Below, in pieces: positions 16,601 to 24,563 of a stretch of 64,000 nt of DNA. The stretch lies in assembly GCA_963823535.1 (NCBI GenBank), contig CAWGLZ010000003.1:248001-312000 (forward strand). Direction: 5' to 3'. The notes under the pieces were generated by a model. The model was not told where the DNA came from. It did no database searches and worked only from the letters and a program-made list of their open reading frames with translations. This DNA comes from RPQJ01 sp963823535. GTDB lineage: Bacteria > Pseudomonadota > Gammaproteobacteria > Steroidobacterales > Steroidobacteraceae. Numbering within the stretch: position 1 is the stretch's first letter; each line of letters opens with the position of its first letter. Made by a program: the position numbers and the translations under genes.

Positions 16601-17395
16601 TTAAGTGCGGACTGCTTCCGGCGGCGTGGGCCGCACGGACTGCTCGAAGTCGCGCGCCGCGACGTCGCGGCAGGCGAGCATGTCCAGGATCTGCGCCGAG
16701 GAGGCCCCTTCGAACCCGCTCTCGGCGACGAAATCCTTCGGATTGCGGAAGGTGCCAAACAGGAGGTCGAACAGCGGCAGGTCCGAGAAGTTGTAGTGGT
16801 GGATGCCGCGGCCGTGATGCACGCTGTGGCTCTCGGGCCGCTGCACGATATAGCCCAGCCACTGCGGCGTGCGGATGTTCGTGTGCTGGAACGTGGCGAG
16901 GAACATCGTCGCGTACAGGTACCAGGTGACCGACTGCGCCGGCAGGCCCACCACGGTCAGCGTCAGGCTGCTGAGCATCGCGAAGCCGGCGATGTCGAGC
17001 GGACTGAAGTAGAAGGCCCCGAAGCTGTCGACCCGTTCCGCGCTGTGGTGCATCTGGTGGAAGGCGCGCCACAGCCAGTGATGCTTGTGCATCGTGCGGT
17101 GCCAGGCGTACACCAGGAACTCGAAGACCAGGACCCCGATCGCCGCCCCGACCAGCGGGTGCACGGACTCGAGGTTGACCAGCCGGAACGGGGCCAGCGC
17201 GTCCGCCCATAGGAGCGGCAGGTAGGACGATAGGAAGAAGTAAACGATGAACACGACCAAGGCTCGGGCGTGCCAGCCTGGAACCTGGGGCAGCGCCCGG
17301 GCCGGAAACAGGGCCTCCACGAGGATCAGCGCGCCATAGATGGCCAGCACGGCCAGCGAGACGGGGTCGAGAAGAATCTCCAACGGTGTGGGCAT
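16601..17395 (-). CDS. Sterol desaturase/fatty acid hydroxylase family membrane enzyme
   Basis: A 264-residue integral membrane di-iron oxygenase. Transmembrane helices are seen at about residues 12-30, 45-65 and 80-98. The His boxes that bind the two irons are HRTMHK, HQMHH and HSVHHG, with further His in GIHHYNFSD. Family members hydroxylate or desaturate sterols, carotenoids or lipid chains; the substrate here is unknown. The ATG at 17395 sits before a hydrophobic N-terminus. It diverges from a CadC-like regulator 127 bases away and probably cotranscribes the exported propeller gene downstream. Confidence 0.88.
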   Translation of the reverse strand: MPTPLEILLDPVSLAVLAIYGALILVEALFPARALPQVPGWHARALVVFIVYFFLSSYLPLLWADALAPFRLVNLESVHPLVGAAIGVLVFEFLVYAWHRTMHKHHWLWRAFHQMHHSAERVDSFGAFYFSPLDIAGFAMLSSLTLTVVGLPAQSVTWYLYATMFLATFQHTNIRTPQWLGYIVQRPESHSVHHGRGIHHYNFSDLPLFDLLFGTFRNPKDFVAESGFEGASSAQILDMLACRDVAARDFEQSVRPTPPEAVRT

Positions 17396-17471
17396 GGCGG
17401 ACTCCTGCGTTGCTGTTTGTTCTGGGCGCCGGTATTGTCGAAACGAACCGGGGTTGCCTGCATGGCCGGAC

Positions 17472-17504
17472 GCTAATGACTTGCTAATGATTCGGTAACC
17501 ATTG
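17472..17504. promoter_or_regulatory. Three tandem 11-bp repeats between divergent genes
   Basis: Three direct repeats follow each other with an exact 11-base period: GCTAATGACTT (17472-17482), GCTAATGATTC (17483-17493) and a weaker GGTAACCATTG (17494-17504). They lie 19 bases before the regulator start and 77 bases from the desaturase start. OmpR/PhoB-type winged-helix proteins bind direct repeats at about one helical turn, and the adjacent gene encodes such a domain. This is therefore a likely binding site, inferred from geometry. Confidence 0.55.
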
Positions 17505-17522
17505 CCATCGGAAGGGCTTCGA

Positions 17523-19466
17523 ATGCGTGCGGCGGATGTCAGGAAGTTCCGGATCGGCGATTACGTCGTCGACACCGCCCGCTATCGGATCAGCCGCGGG
17601 GACGTGACGGTCGCCGTCGAGCCCAAGGTGTTCGACCTGCTCGTGCACCTGATCCGCCATCGCGACCGGGTGCTGACGCGCGAGCAGCTGTTCGAGTCGG
17701 TCTGGGACGGGCGCGAGGTCTCCGACGCCACCCTCAGCAACCACGTCCGCAGCGCGCGCAAGGCGCTCGGCGACAGCGGCGAGCTGCAGCAAACCATCCA
17801 GACCGTCCGTGGCCGCGGCTACCAGTTCGTCGCACCGGTCATCGAGGTCGTGGACGACGCCGCCAGCGCCGTCGTCGGTACGGCGCCCACACCTGCGCCG
17901 GTCCCGGTGACCGGCAGTCCGGACGAGCCGACCCGGCGCCCGTGGCGCCGGGCCCTGGCGCTGGTCGCCGTTGCCCTGCTGGTGCCCGTCCTGTTCTTCG
18001 GGGCGCGGTTCCTGGACGCCCCGTCGGCGCAGCCCGAGCCCAGCCGCCCCTACATCCTGGTCGTGCCGTTCGGCGTCTCCGACAACGCCACCGAATACCA
18101 CCGGACGTTCGCGGACCAGGTGACACGGGAAGTGGTCGACAACCTGCGCAAGATCTCCGGCCTCAGGACGGTGCCGCACGCCTCGGCCTTCCATTTCCGC
18201 AACGACAAGACCCGCGAGCACGTCCTCGAAAGCCTGCCGGGCCTCCAGTTCGTGCTGGACGGCGAGGTGATCGTCGCGCCCGACGGCACGCTGCGGATCA
18301 CTCCGCGGCTCACCGACCTGCGTCGGGACCTGGACGTGTGGAGCAGTCCTTTTACCGTCCGCGTGGACAACCGGGATTTCTTCGAGACGCCCGCCGAGAT
18401 CGCGAGGGCCGTGGCGCGAGCGCTGAAGGTGGAGATCCTCAGGGACGAGCAGCGCGCGCTGGCCGAACTGCCCCGCATCCCGCAGGCCTACGAACCGTAC
18501 GCGGCGGGTTGGCGCGAGATGGAGAAGTTCACGCACGAGTCCATGCATCGTGCCGTCGATTACTTCGACCAGGCGATCGCGCTGGACCCCGATTTCAACG
18601 CCGCCTACCGGGCCAAGAGCGATGCGCTGCGCTCGATCTTCGCCTACTTCGAGCCGCCGCAGGAACTGCTGCCGGTGGTGGAGGCTGCCCTGGCCGCGGT
18701 GCTCGAGCGCGATCCGGATTCCGCAGAGGCGTTGTCATCCCTCGGACTGACCCAGGTGATGGCCTGGCAATGGCGGGAGGCCTGGGAAAACCTGAACAAG
18801 GCGCGGGCGCTCGATCCGACGCTCGCACAAACCGAGATTGGTTTCGCGCTCTATTACACCGCGCTCGGCGAGAACGAGAAGGTCAAGGCGTCGCTGGCCC
18901 GCGCCGTCGAGATGGATCCGCTGAACACGGAACTCGCGGACTGGGGAACCTGGGCCTTGTTCATGGTCGGCGAGCAGCAGGCGGCCCGTGACTGGGCGGT
19001 GACGCAGATGCGCCAGCATCCGGAAAATGGGTTCGTGTTCTGCGGGGCGGGCATTGCGGCCTACCTGCGCGGCGACGCGGCCGAGGGGGTCGCGCTGCTG
19101 GAGCACGGCGTCGAACTCTCTGGACGGGCGCCGGTTGCGCTGATCATGCTGGCCCAGGGATACGGCTATGCCGGCCAGAAGGACAAGGTGCTGCCGCTGC
19201 TCGAGGAGGCCGAGCGGGCGAACATCTACATGTGCCCCTACGAGACGGCCGCGGCCCATCTGTCACTGGGCGACGAGGCGAGCAAGGCAAAGGCCATCGA
19301 GCTGCTGTACGAGGCCGTCGACAAACGTTCCAACTGCCTCATCTTTCTGCGCAACGACCCGCGAATGAGGGTGCTCCGGGAGGACCCCCACCATGCGGGC
19401 CGCTTCGAGGAGCTTCTGACTCTCGTAGGGCTGGATGAAGCCGCGGTGAGGTCCTACAAGAAATAG
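17523..19466 (+). CDS. CadC-like transmembrane transcription regulator with TPR region
   Basis: A 647-residue membrane-bound regulator. Residues 8-103 are an OmpR-type winged helix (EPKVFDLLVHLIRHRDRVLT, SDATLSNHVRSARKALGD, RGRGYQFVAPV). A Pro/Ala linker and one transmembrane helix follow (142-161, LALVAVALLVPVLFFG). Next comes a TolB-N/adenylate-cyclase-associated fold starting YILVVPFGVSDN, then TPR-like repeats to the end (AVDYFDQAIALDPDFNAAY, LNKARALDPTLAQ). The DNA-binding part faces the cytosol and the repeats the periplasm. The ATG at 17523 follows GAAGGG; a TTG 21 bases earlier is less likely. It diverges from the desaturase gene and may control it. Confidence 0.85.
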   Translation: MRAADVRKFRIGDYVVDTARYRISRGDVTVAVEPKVFDLLVHLIRHRDRVLTREQLFESVWDGREVSDATLSNHVRSARKALGDSGELQQTIQTVRGRGYQFVAPVIEVVDDAASAVVGTAPTPAPVPVTGSPDEPTRRPWRRALALVAVALLVPVLFFGARFLDAPSAQPEPSRPYILVVPFGVSDNATEYHRTFADQVTREVVDNLRKISGLRTVPHASAFHFRNDKTREHVLESLPGLQFVLDGEVIVAPDGTLRITPRLTDLRRDLDVWSSPFTVRVDNRDFFETPAEIARAVARALKVEILRDEQRALAELPRIPQAYEPYAAGWREMEKFTHESMHRAVDYFDQAIALDPDFNAAYRAKSDALRSIFAYFEPPQELLPVVEAALAAVLERDPDSAEALSSLGLTQVMAWQWREAWENLNKARALDPTLAQTEIGFALYYTALGENEKVKASLARAVEMDPLNTELADWGTWALFMVGEQQAARDWAVTQMRQHPENGFVFCGAGIAAYLRGDAAEGVALLEHGVELSGRAPVALIMLAQGYGYAGQKDKVLPLLEEAERANIYMCPYETAAAHLSLGDEASKAKAIELLYEAVDKRSNCLIFLRNDPRMRVLREDPHHAGRFEELLTLVGLDEAAVRSYKK

Positions 19467-20186
19467 TCCGAGGGCCCCGCCTTGGCCGGAGCAAAGACCA
19501 CGGCGCCCCTGTCGGCCATCAGCTGCATCGAGAAGGCGCGAGTTCATCCTGGGGTGGCTAGCTTACCCTCGAGTACGCGCTCTTCGAGGACAGCGGCTAC
19601 CTCGCCCTGGCCGAAGCGCCAGAGCGTTGCCTATGCTTTGTCGAGTCCTTCCTAGGTTGCTTAGAAGCATCGCGAACATGATCTGGTCCGACTGTGGGTC
19701 GAAAGTGGACGGATTGCCAAAAGGCGAGGGCGGGTAGTCGCCTGCCCGAAATGCTGTAACTGATCGGAAGCATCCGCCAGGCGCAATGCACCCGTCGCTT
19801 GGACGTCAGACCACCATACGCTCGTCCATGAGCATGTCGCCGACGCACGACAAGCTCTTGAATATGTATGTGCAGGCCTCGACGACGTTGCTGTTCCTCA
19901 GCGTCGTGCAGCACGGCTCGCATGCCTCCGGCGTGCTGATCCGTGCCTGCAGTTGGCGCGACCTGACGACCGCTTGGGGCCGCTCGAACTGCAGACCAAC
20001 CAGTACGCGTTGCGTAATCGATGTCAGCGAGGCGCTGGAGATAGGGGTCTCGGGTTCACGGCACTGGATCCGAATGTGCCTGGCGCCGGCAGCCCCACAG
20101 GTACGCATAATGTATATTATGTCTAATAAAGGGTCGGGAAAAGTAGCCGGATTGACATGTTATTACGCATGTAACAACATCTGCCT
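19467..20186. other. Long non-coding or decayed stretch
   Basis: About 720 bases with lower GC than most of the window at the right end. A frame near 19560-19670 reads LEYALFEDSGYLALAEAPER and ends at a TGA. It is protein-like but too short to identify. Frames on both strands at 19786-20190 show no domain. The right end carries an AT-rich palindrome and a TTGACA element before the AbrB-Doc pair. The stretch could be a gene remnant left by rearrangement. Confidence 0.4.
20106..20121 (+). promoter_or_regulatory. AT-rich palindrome upstream of the AbrB-Doc operon
   Basis: CATAAT and ATTATG form a 6-bp inverted repeat with a 4-base loop at 20106-20121. Downstream, TTGACA at 20152-20157 could be a -35 element; the expected -10 position (CAACAT, 20175-20180) is weak. 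A second inverted repeat, ACATG with CATGT, overlaps this promoter at 20155-20172. Either could be the autoregulatory site of the toxin-antitoxin pair. Confidence 0.45.
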
Positions 20187-20411
20187 ATGATCAAACTCAA
20201 GCTCACCGCCGTTGGCAACTCTACGGGAGTCGTCTTCTCCAAGGAGATCCTGGCGCGCCTGAAGCTCGACAAAGGCGATGCGGTCTACCTGACCGAATCG
20301 CCGGACGGCTACCGCCTGACTCCGTACAACCCCGAGTTCGAAACGCAGATGACCGCCGCCCGCAAGATCATGAAGAAGCGTCGCGCAGCGCTCCGCGAAC
20401 TCGCCAAGTAA
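20187..20411 (+). CDS. AbrB/MazE-family antitoxin
   Basis: A 74-residue antitoxin. Residues 1-45 are the swapped-hairpin DNA-binding domain (KLKLTAVGNSTGVVFSKEIL, LKLDKGDAVYLTESPDGYRL). The charged tail (KIMKKRRAALRELAK) would bind and block the toxin. Members of this subgroup pair with Doc-type toxins in many bacteria. The ATG at 20187 is the only start. The doc gene follows 13 bases later. The protein probably represses the operon through the upstream palindromes. Confidence 0.88.
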   Translation: MIKLKLTAVGNSTGVVFSKEILARLKLDKGDAVYLTESPDGYRLTPYNPEFETQMTAARKIMKKRRAALRELAK

Positions 20412-20424
20412 GCGAGGCTCGTAA

Positions 20425-20814
20425 ATGCGCGAGCCGGCGTGGATCCCCCTCGAGGTCGTGCTCGCCATCCACGATGAGCAACTGGCCGAGCACGGCGGCC
20501 AGCCCGGCGTGCGCGATCGCGGGCTGCTGGAGTCGGCCATGGCGCGGCCCCAGAACCAGTTCACCTACGGCGAATACTCGATCGCACGCCTTGCCGCGGG
20601 CTACGCCTTCGGCATCTCGCGTAATCACCCGTTTCTGGACGGCAACAAGCGCACCAGCCTGGTGGTCGCCGAACTGTTCCTCGAGATCAACGGAGTCGAA
20701 CTGATCGCAACCGATGCTGCGTGCGTGACCACGTTCCTGCAACTCGCCGCCGGCGAACTCACGGAAGAACAGCTCGCGGACTGGATTGCAGCGCACTCGG
20801 CCGCTTCCAGCTGA
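20425..20814 (+). CDS. doc: Doc-type Fic-fold toxin (death on curing)
   Basis: A 129-residue toxin with the Fic core motif HPFLDGNKRTSL at about residues 68-79. Doc proteins inactivate EF-Tu by phosphorylating it, using an inverted Fic reaction. The family start is also present (WIPLEVVLAIHDEQLAEHGG, then VRDRGLLESAMARP). It is at normal length, with no broken motif, so it should be active unless held by the upstream AbrB-like antitoxin. That antitoxin replaces the classical Phd partner, a known variant pairing. Confidence 0.9.
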   Translation: MREPAWIPLEVVLAIHDEQLAEHGGQPGVRDRGLLESAMARPQNQFTYGEYSIARLAAGYAFGISRNHPFLDGNKRTSLVVAELFLEINGVELIATDAACVTTFLQLAAGELTEEQLADWIAAHSAASS

Positions 20815-20862
20815 AGGCCGTTCCGAGGAACGTGGCATCGCCCCGCGAGCGACTACAAGCCG

Positions 20863-21268
20863 CGTCCCCATCAATCCGTCAACCCGGCTGCGCTCCAATT
20901 TCCGCCAGCCGCTCGAGCAACCGCTGCACGTGACCGCCCTCAATCATGGCGGCCCAGTGCCCGTCACAGAATCGCTCACCCCGCACGCAGTAGGTGAGCA
21001 TCGTTCTAATCTCGTCGAGACTCGCCCGCCGCACCCGCGCCAGATCCTCGAGCATGCGTCCCGCCTCTTCCGGCACGCAGTCGAAATCCATCCAGCAGTC
21101 CTGACCCGCCGCCGCGAAGAATTCGGTCACGAGATCTTCGTAATTGGGCCACGGCATGACGTAGGCACCATTGGCATCCGTCTCCCCGCCACCCCAGTCC
21201 CGGATCGGAGCCACCCCGTCCGCGCTCAACCGTGGCAGAAACGCGATCAGCTCATCAATGTCCCGCTG
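20863..21268 (-). repeat. Inverted duplication, copy 2
   Basis: This is the inverted partner of 13992-14397 and has the same length of 406 bases. It carries the shortened DUF6508 gene. Its left limit lies within the sequence after the doc gene and its right limit lies 20 bases from the stop of the 581-residue membrane protein gene, so the duplicated piece was inserted tightly between two genes. Confidence 0.7.
20879..21229 (-). CDS. DUF6508 family protein, copy lacking a normal start
   Basis: 116 residues from a TTG at 21229. It is closely similar to the product of 13951-14379 (WGGGETDANGAYVMPW, YCVRGERFCDGHWAAMIE). Homology actually continues upstream of the TTG (RDIDELIAFLPRL), but no ATG, GTG or TTG serves that part. 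Translation may start within the homologous region, at a rare codon, or by coupling to the upstream gene whose stop lies about 60 bases before. It is likely a truncated, possibly non-functional copy. Confidence 0.5.
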   Translation of the reverse strand: MSADGVAPIRDWGGGETDANGAYVMPWPNYEDLVTEFFAAAGQDCWMDFDCVPEEAGRMLEDLARVRRASLDEIRTMLTYCVRGERFCDGHWAAMIEGGHVQRLLERLAEIGAQPG

Positions 21269-21288
21269 TGTTGGTCGGCGGCTCAGGG

Positions 21289-23034
21289 TCAGATCCCCAT
21301 CACCTTCAATAACCCATCCGTCAGCCCCGCGAGGCCCCGTCCCGTGATCCCGGATCGCTTCCCGGCGTACGGCATCTCCTCGTACACGCAGAACCCGGGC
21401 CCGCCCGCGAAGTTGTCGTTGAACAGTCCGTTGACACCGAGCATGTATGCGCTGAACGTTTCAGACCGCTTCGGCGAGTAATCGAGATTTGCACTGAAGC
21501 CCATCGTCGAACCCGAATCGATGCTGCGCCCGCTGCCGGCCCGCTCGAGGCGCACGCCGCGGCACCCCTGTACGAGCAGTCTCCCCGGGCCCTCGAAGAT
21601 GAGGTAGCGAAACTGCAGTGTGATGATCGCACTCCAGCTGAACACCCAGCGCCGCTCAATCCGGATCGGCCGATCAATCACGTGCACGAGACCGACCAGG
21701 TTGCGCGGCTGCAGGACCAGCGCGGTACCCGTCGCCATTGGGACGACGCCGATCTCGGCAAATGGATCGTTCTTGCTCGATACCATGAACGACTCGGGTG
21801 TCGTGGCGCGAATCCGTGTCAGCGCCACCATCCCGGCTGCAATACTGGTGAACGGAAACCTCCAGTCCAGCAGCCACTTCGTGTCCTTGCGCCCCCGGTT
21901 CGCCGAACTCTGCAGGAAGTCCGGATGGACGAGCAGTTCTTCGCCGTTCCCGATGGCGATCTCCTGGGAGACCGCCGAGATCCTCTCCCACGCTGGAGTT
22001 CCCGTTTGCACGACGTCGGACGGGACCCCGTCGGGTGCACCGACAAGCTGTGGCCGGAGCCGGATCGGCGGTCGCTTCTCCACCAACGGTGCAACAAGCC
22101 AATACCAGAACGCCTTGATTCCGACCGGCACCAGGGTCACCGCAATGAGAATGCCGAGCGCACTCAGGAACACCTTCTGAATTGACCGCTGAATCCTCTC
22201 CGCCTGCTCTTCGGCGGACGCCAGCGCTTCTCTTCTCCGTGAGACAAGCTCATCCAATGGCTCGAGGATTGACCCGGTGGCTGCCTGTACCTGCTCGGTG
22301 ACCGATCGATGAAGTTCCTTGGCCCTTTGCAGTTTGACTTGAAGCGACGCGATGTCATCGCCGCCACGGATGCAATCCTCTCGGAGCTGCGTCGCCCGCG
22401 CCTGCAGCTCACTCAATCGCCGCTCCGCGGCCGTGAACGGCACCTTGCTGAGAATCGGATTCGACACCTCGTGAGCATCACGGGCATCACGCGCCGCGAA
22501 GTACCGGCCGCAGGCCTCTCGGGTACGCGCCTTGGCGGCACGTAACGCCTGTTCGAGGGTTCCGACGAGCGCGCGACGACTATCGACCTGCTCCCGGATG
22601 CGCGTCAGAGCGGTCTGCTCCGCGGAGAGCAGCTGGATCTCGATCTCGAGCTGCAGATCCTCCTCGAACCCCTTTCCGCTGAGCATGCCGAGCATCTTCT
22701 CGGTTGGCGATCGCCGCTGCCGATTCTTCGACGTCATGCTGGCTTGCAGTTCGGCAATCCGAGCATCGATCTGCGCTGTGGTCTGCGCCGCCGCAAATCT
22801 CAAGCGTTCGTTGACCTGCCGTTCCTGCTGGCGGGCAAATTCCGTCAGCGCATCACGCCCGCGCTCGAGCTGCGTGAGGATCTCCCGGTCCGGGAGCAGC
22901 CCCTTCAAGTACGCGCCAAGTAGTGCCGAGTCGTCGCGATACGCGTCCCAGGCGACCAGCGCCGCGAGAATGGCCAGGAACAGCAGGAGGCGGCCTCCCA
23001 GCCAGCTGGCAGTGGTGCTTACAGGATTCCGCAT
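21289..23034 (-). CDS. Membrane coiled-coil protein with a C-terminal beta-rich domain, unknown function
   Basis: A 581-residue protein. A first helix spans residues 14-31 and a second 288-314. The roughly 250 residues between them are charged and heptad-like (GRDALTEFARQQERQVNERL, EQTALTRIREQVDSRRA), so they probably form a long coiled coil outside the cytoplasm. The last 260 residues are beta-rich (GRLLVQGCRGVRLERAGSG) and faintly resemble AIM24-like domains; that match is uncertain. The ATG at 23034 lies 1 base after the stop of the upstream gene, which indicates tight coupling. No function is known. Confidence 0.72.
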   Translation of the reverse strand: MRNPVSTTASWLGGRLLLFLAILAALVAWDAYRDDSALLGAYLKGLLPDREILTQLERGRDALTEFARQQERQVNERLRFAAAQTTAQIDARIAELQASMTSKNRQRRSPTEKMLGMLSGKGFEEDLQLEIEIQLLSAEQTALTRIREQVDSRRALVGTLEQALRAAKARTREACGRYFAARDARDAHEVSNPILSKVPFTAAERRLSELQARATQLREDCIRGGDDIASLQVKLQRAKELHRSVTEQVQAATGSILEPLDELVSRRREALASAEEQAERIQRSIQKVFLSALGILIAVTLVPVGIKAFWYWLVAPLVEKRPPIRLRPQLVGAPDGVPSDVVQTGTPAWERISAVSQEIAIGNGEELLVHPDFLQSSANRGRKDTKWLLDWRFPFTSIAAGMVALTRIRATTPESFMVSSKNDPFAEIGVVPMATGTALVLQPRNLVGLVHVIDRPIRIERRWVFSWSAIITLQFRYLIFEGPGRLLVQGCRGVRLERAGSGRSIDSGSTMGFSANLDYSPKRSETFSAYMLGVNGLFNDNFAGGPGFCVYEEMPYAGKRSGITGRGLAGLTDGLLKVMGI

Positions 23035-23035
23035 T

Positions 23036-23674
23036 TCACGATGCAGGGGTGGCCGACGCGTGCACCTCCGGCAGGTAGCCCGCCGCCAGCACCTTTACCG
23101 TGCACGCCGGCGTCAGCACGGTCACCGTGGTCTTCGCTTCGACCGCCCGCGGTCGTCCGTACCCGGTTGGCGTCCACTTGAGGTAGCGCCCCTGCCACTT
23201 CAACCGCGCGGTGCCCTCTTCCGCCGGCAACTGCACCATCACTCCGTCGGGTAGCCCGCCCGCGCGTGCCGTGAACTGTCGCTGGGCGCCGTTACGCTCA
23301 GCCCGGTCACGCTTCATCACGGGATCGATGCCCTGGACCAGCGCCACCTGACCCGGCCGTCCTTCGACCCCCGCGGCCCAGGCCCGCTCAAATTCGATGA
23401 GGCGCTCCGCCCGGCAGTCGCCGCAGGGGCGATGCCCCGCGGCAAGTGCCGTGGCTTCGTCCAGGAAAAAGAGTTCCGTGTATTTCCCCGGCGCCATGAT
23501 CGGGCGCCGAATACCGTTCCACTCCAGCCGGCACGTCACCCACGCGACGCGCGCCGACGTCCTGACCACTCGCCGTTCGTCGTCGTGCAGGCAGCCGCGA
23601 TTCCCCATCAGCGTTCCCCGCGCCGCCACCGCCACGATCTCGCCAAACGGCGTCACTCGATTCTGCAGCGTCAT
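23036..23674 (-). CDS. Conserved hypothetical protein with Cys/His motif
   Basis: A 212-residue soluble protein of a widespread but uncharacterised type. It begins MTLQNRVTPFGEIVAVAARG, then reads MGNRGCLHDD, YTELFFLDEATALAAGHRPC and GDCRAERLIEFERAW. The RPCGDC pair and the earlier CLHDD could bind a metal. The ATG at 23674 matches the common family start; the frame runs 34 codons further upstream as non-conserved sequence. It lies between a small helical protein gene and the 581-residue membrane protein gene, all leftward. Confidence 0.78.
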   Translation of the reverse strand: MTLQNRVTPFGEIVAVAARGTLMGNRGCLHDDERRVVRTSARVAWVTCRLEWNGIRRPIMAPGKYTELFFLDEATALAAGHRPCGDCRAERLIEFERAWAAGVEGRPGQVALVQGIDPVMKRDRAERNGAQRQFTARAGGLPDGVMVQLPAEEGTARLKWQGRYLKWTPTGYGRPRAVEAKTTVTVLTPACTVKVLAAGYLPEVHASATPAS

Positions 23675-23779
23675 TCGGGTGCCTCGAGCTCTCGCCGGGA
23701 ACCGGCAAGTCGCCAATCTACCAGCCTCCGACACGACGAACGCTACCGCGCGGAAAGAGAAGGCTGCGCGTTGCAACGC

Positions 23780-24046
23780 TCAGTCTTCCACTCGATCGCG
23801 GAGCGGACGGCGTTCCGAACGCTCATCGTGGGTAGTGGTTGCCTCTTCGTCGTCCCCGCGCGGTACCGTCCCGAGTTCCCGCGTCCCCTGCCTCAGGCTC
23901 TCCAGCACCGACTGGGCCGCCCGATACCGGTACTCGAACCGGCGATCGCTCGGAACCGGCCGTGTCTGCACGTAAAGTTCGAGTGCTTCCTGGACCACCT
24001 CGACTTCGAGCTCGGCCAGCAGAAGCTTCAGTTTGTCGATTGACAT
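23780..24046 (-). CDS. Small charged helical protein, unknown function
   Basis: An 88-residue, highly charged soluble protein starting MSIDKLKLLLAELEVEVVQE, predicted helical, with a disordered acidic/basic tail. No family is recognised. It is first in a leftward group of three genes, 105 bases before the conserved hypothetical gene. Codon use looks like its neighbours. Whether it is expressed cannot be judged from sequence. Confidence 0.5.
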   Translation of the reverse strand: MSIDKLKLLLAELEVEVVQEALELYVQTRPVPSDRRFEYRYRAAQSVLESLRQGTRELGTVPRGDDEEATTTHDERSERRPLRDRVED

Positions 24047-24175
24047 CGCCTTGCTGCCCCGCCCGTCTGGTAAACCACGCCGGCAGCCAGACTATCGGTC
24101 TTGTGAGCGCGATCGCAAGCCGCGTCGCTGGAGTCCGTCTCGCCGATCCCGCGCAGATGCACAGGCGCTGTTCAA

Positions 24176-24559
24176 TTACACGAGCTTCACCGCCCGCAGC
24201 TTCCTCCCCCCGCGGACGAGTGCCCGATCGAACGTCACGAACTCAGTCTCCTCGGGCGCACGAGCGAGGTGCAGGGCATCGGCGAGATCCAATCCTCGGC
24301 CTGTCGCCTCGAGCGCCGTCGCCACTGCGGCTGCGTCCTCGACCCTGACATTTGGTAGCCCGAGCAGAGCCCGCAATGCCTTTACCGTTTCGGTGGGACT
24401 CAATTCGTACACCGACTCGAGCACCCAGGCGGCTTCGAGCAGGACAGTCACCCCGATCCAGATTTCCTCCGACTCGAACAGTCGTCGTGCCTCTGAGCCC
24501 TGTCGCTCGTCGTCATTGACGAGCAGCCGAACGATGACGTTCGTATCGACCGCTTGCAC
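24176..24559 (-). CDS. PIN-domain ribonuclease toxin (VapC-like)
   Basis: A 127-residue toxin. The PIN active-site acids are present: Asp in VDTNVIVRLL at the N-terminus, Glu in VLLEAAWVLESVY, Asp in LDLADALHLA and Asp in FVTFDRAL. These bind Mg for endoribonuclease action on RNA. The start is GTG at 24559 (GTG CAA GCG GTC GAT), which places the first acid strand exactly as in the family. It begins 4 bases after the antitoxin stop codon, so the pair is translationally coupled. Confidence 0.88.
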   Translation of the reverse strand: MQAVDTNVIVRLLVNDDERQGSEARRLFESEEIWIGVTVLLEAAWVLESVYELSPTETVKALRALLGLPNVRVEDAAAVATALEATGRGLDLADALHLARAPEETEFVTFDRALVRGGRKLRAVKLV

Positions 24560-24563
24560 GTGG

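Noticed and set aside
19786..20190. Plus-strand frame of 134 codons and an opposing minus-strand frame of 100 codons
   Set aside because: Neither shows a domain, signal or ribosome site, and the plus-strand frame runs across the promoter and palindromes of the AbrB-Doc operon.
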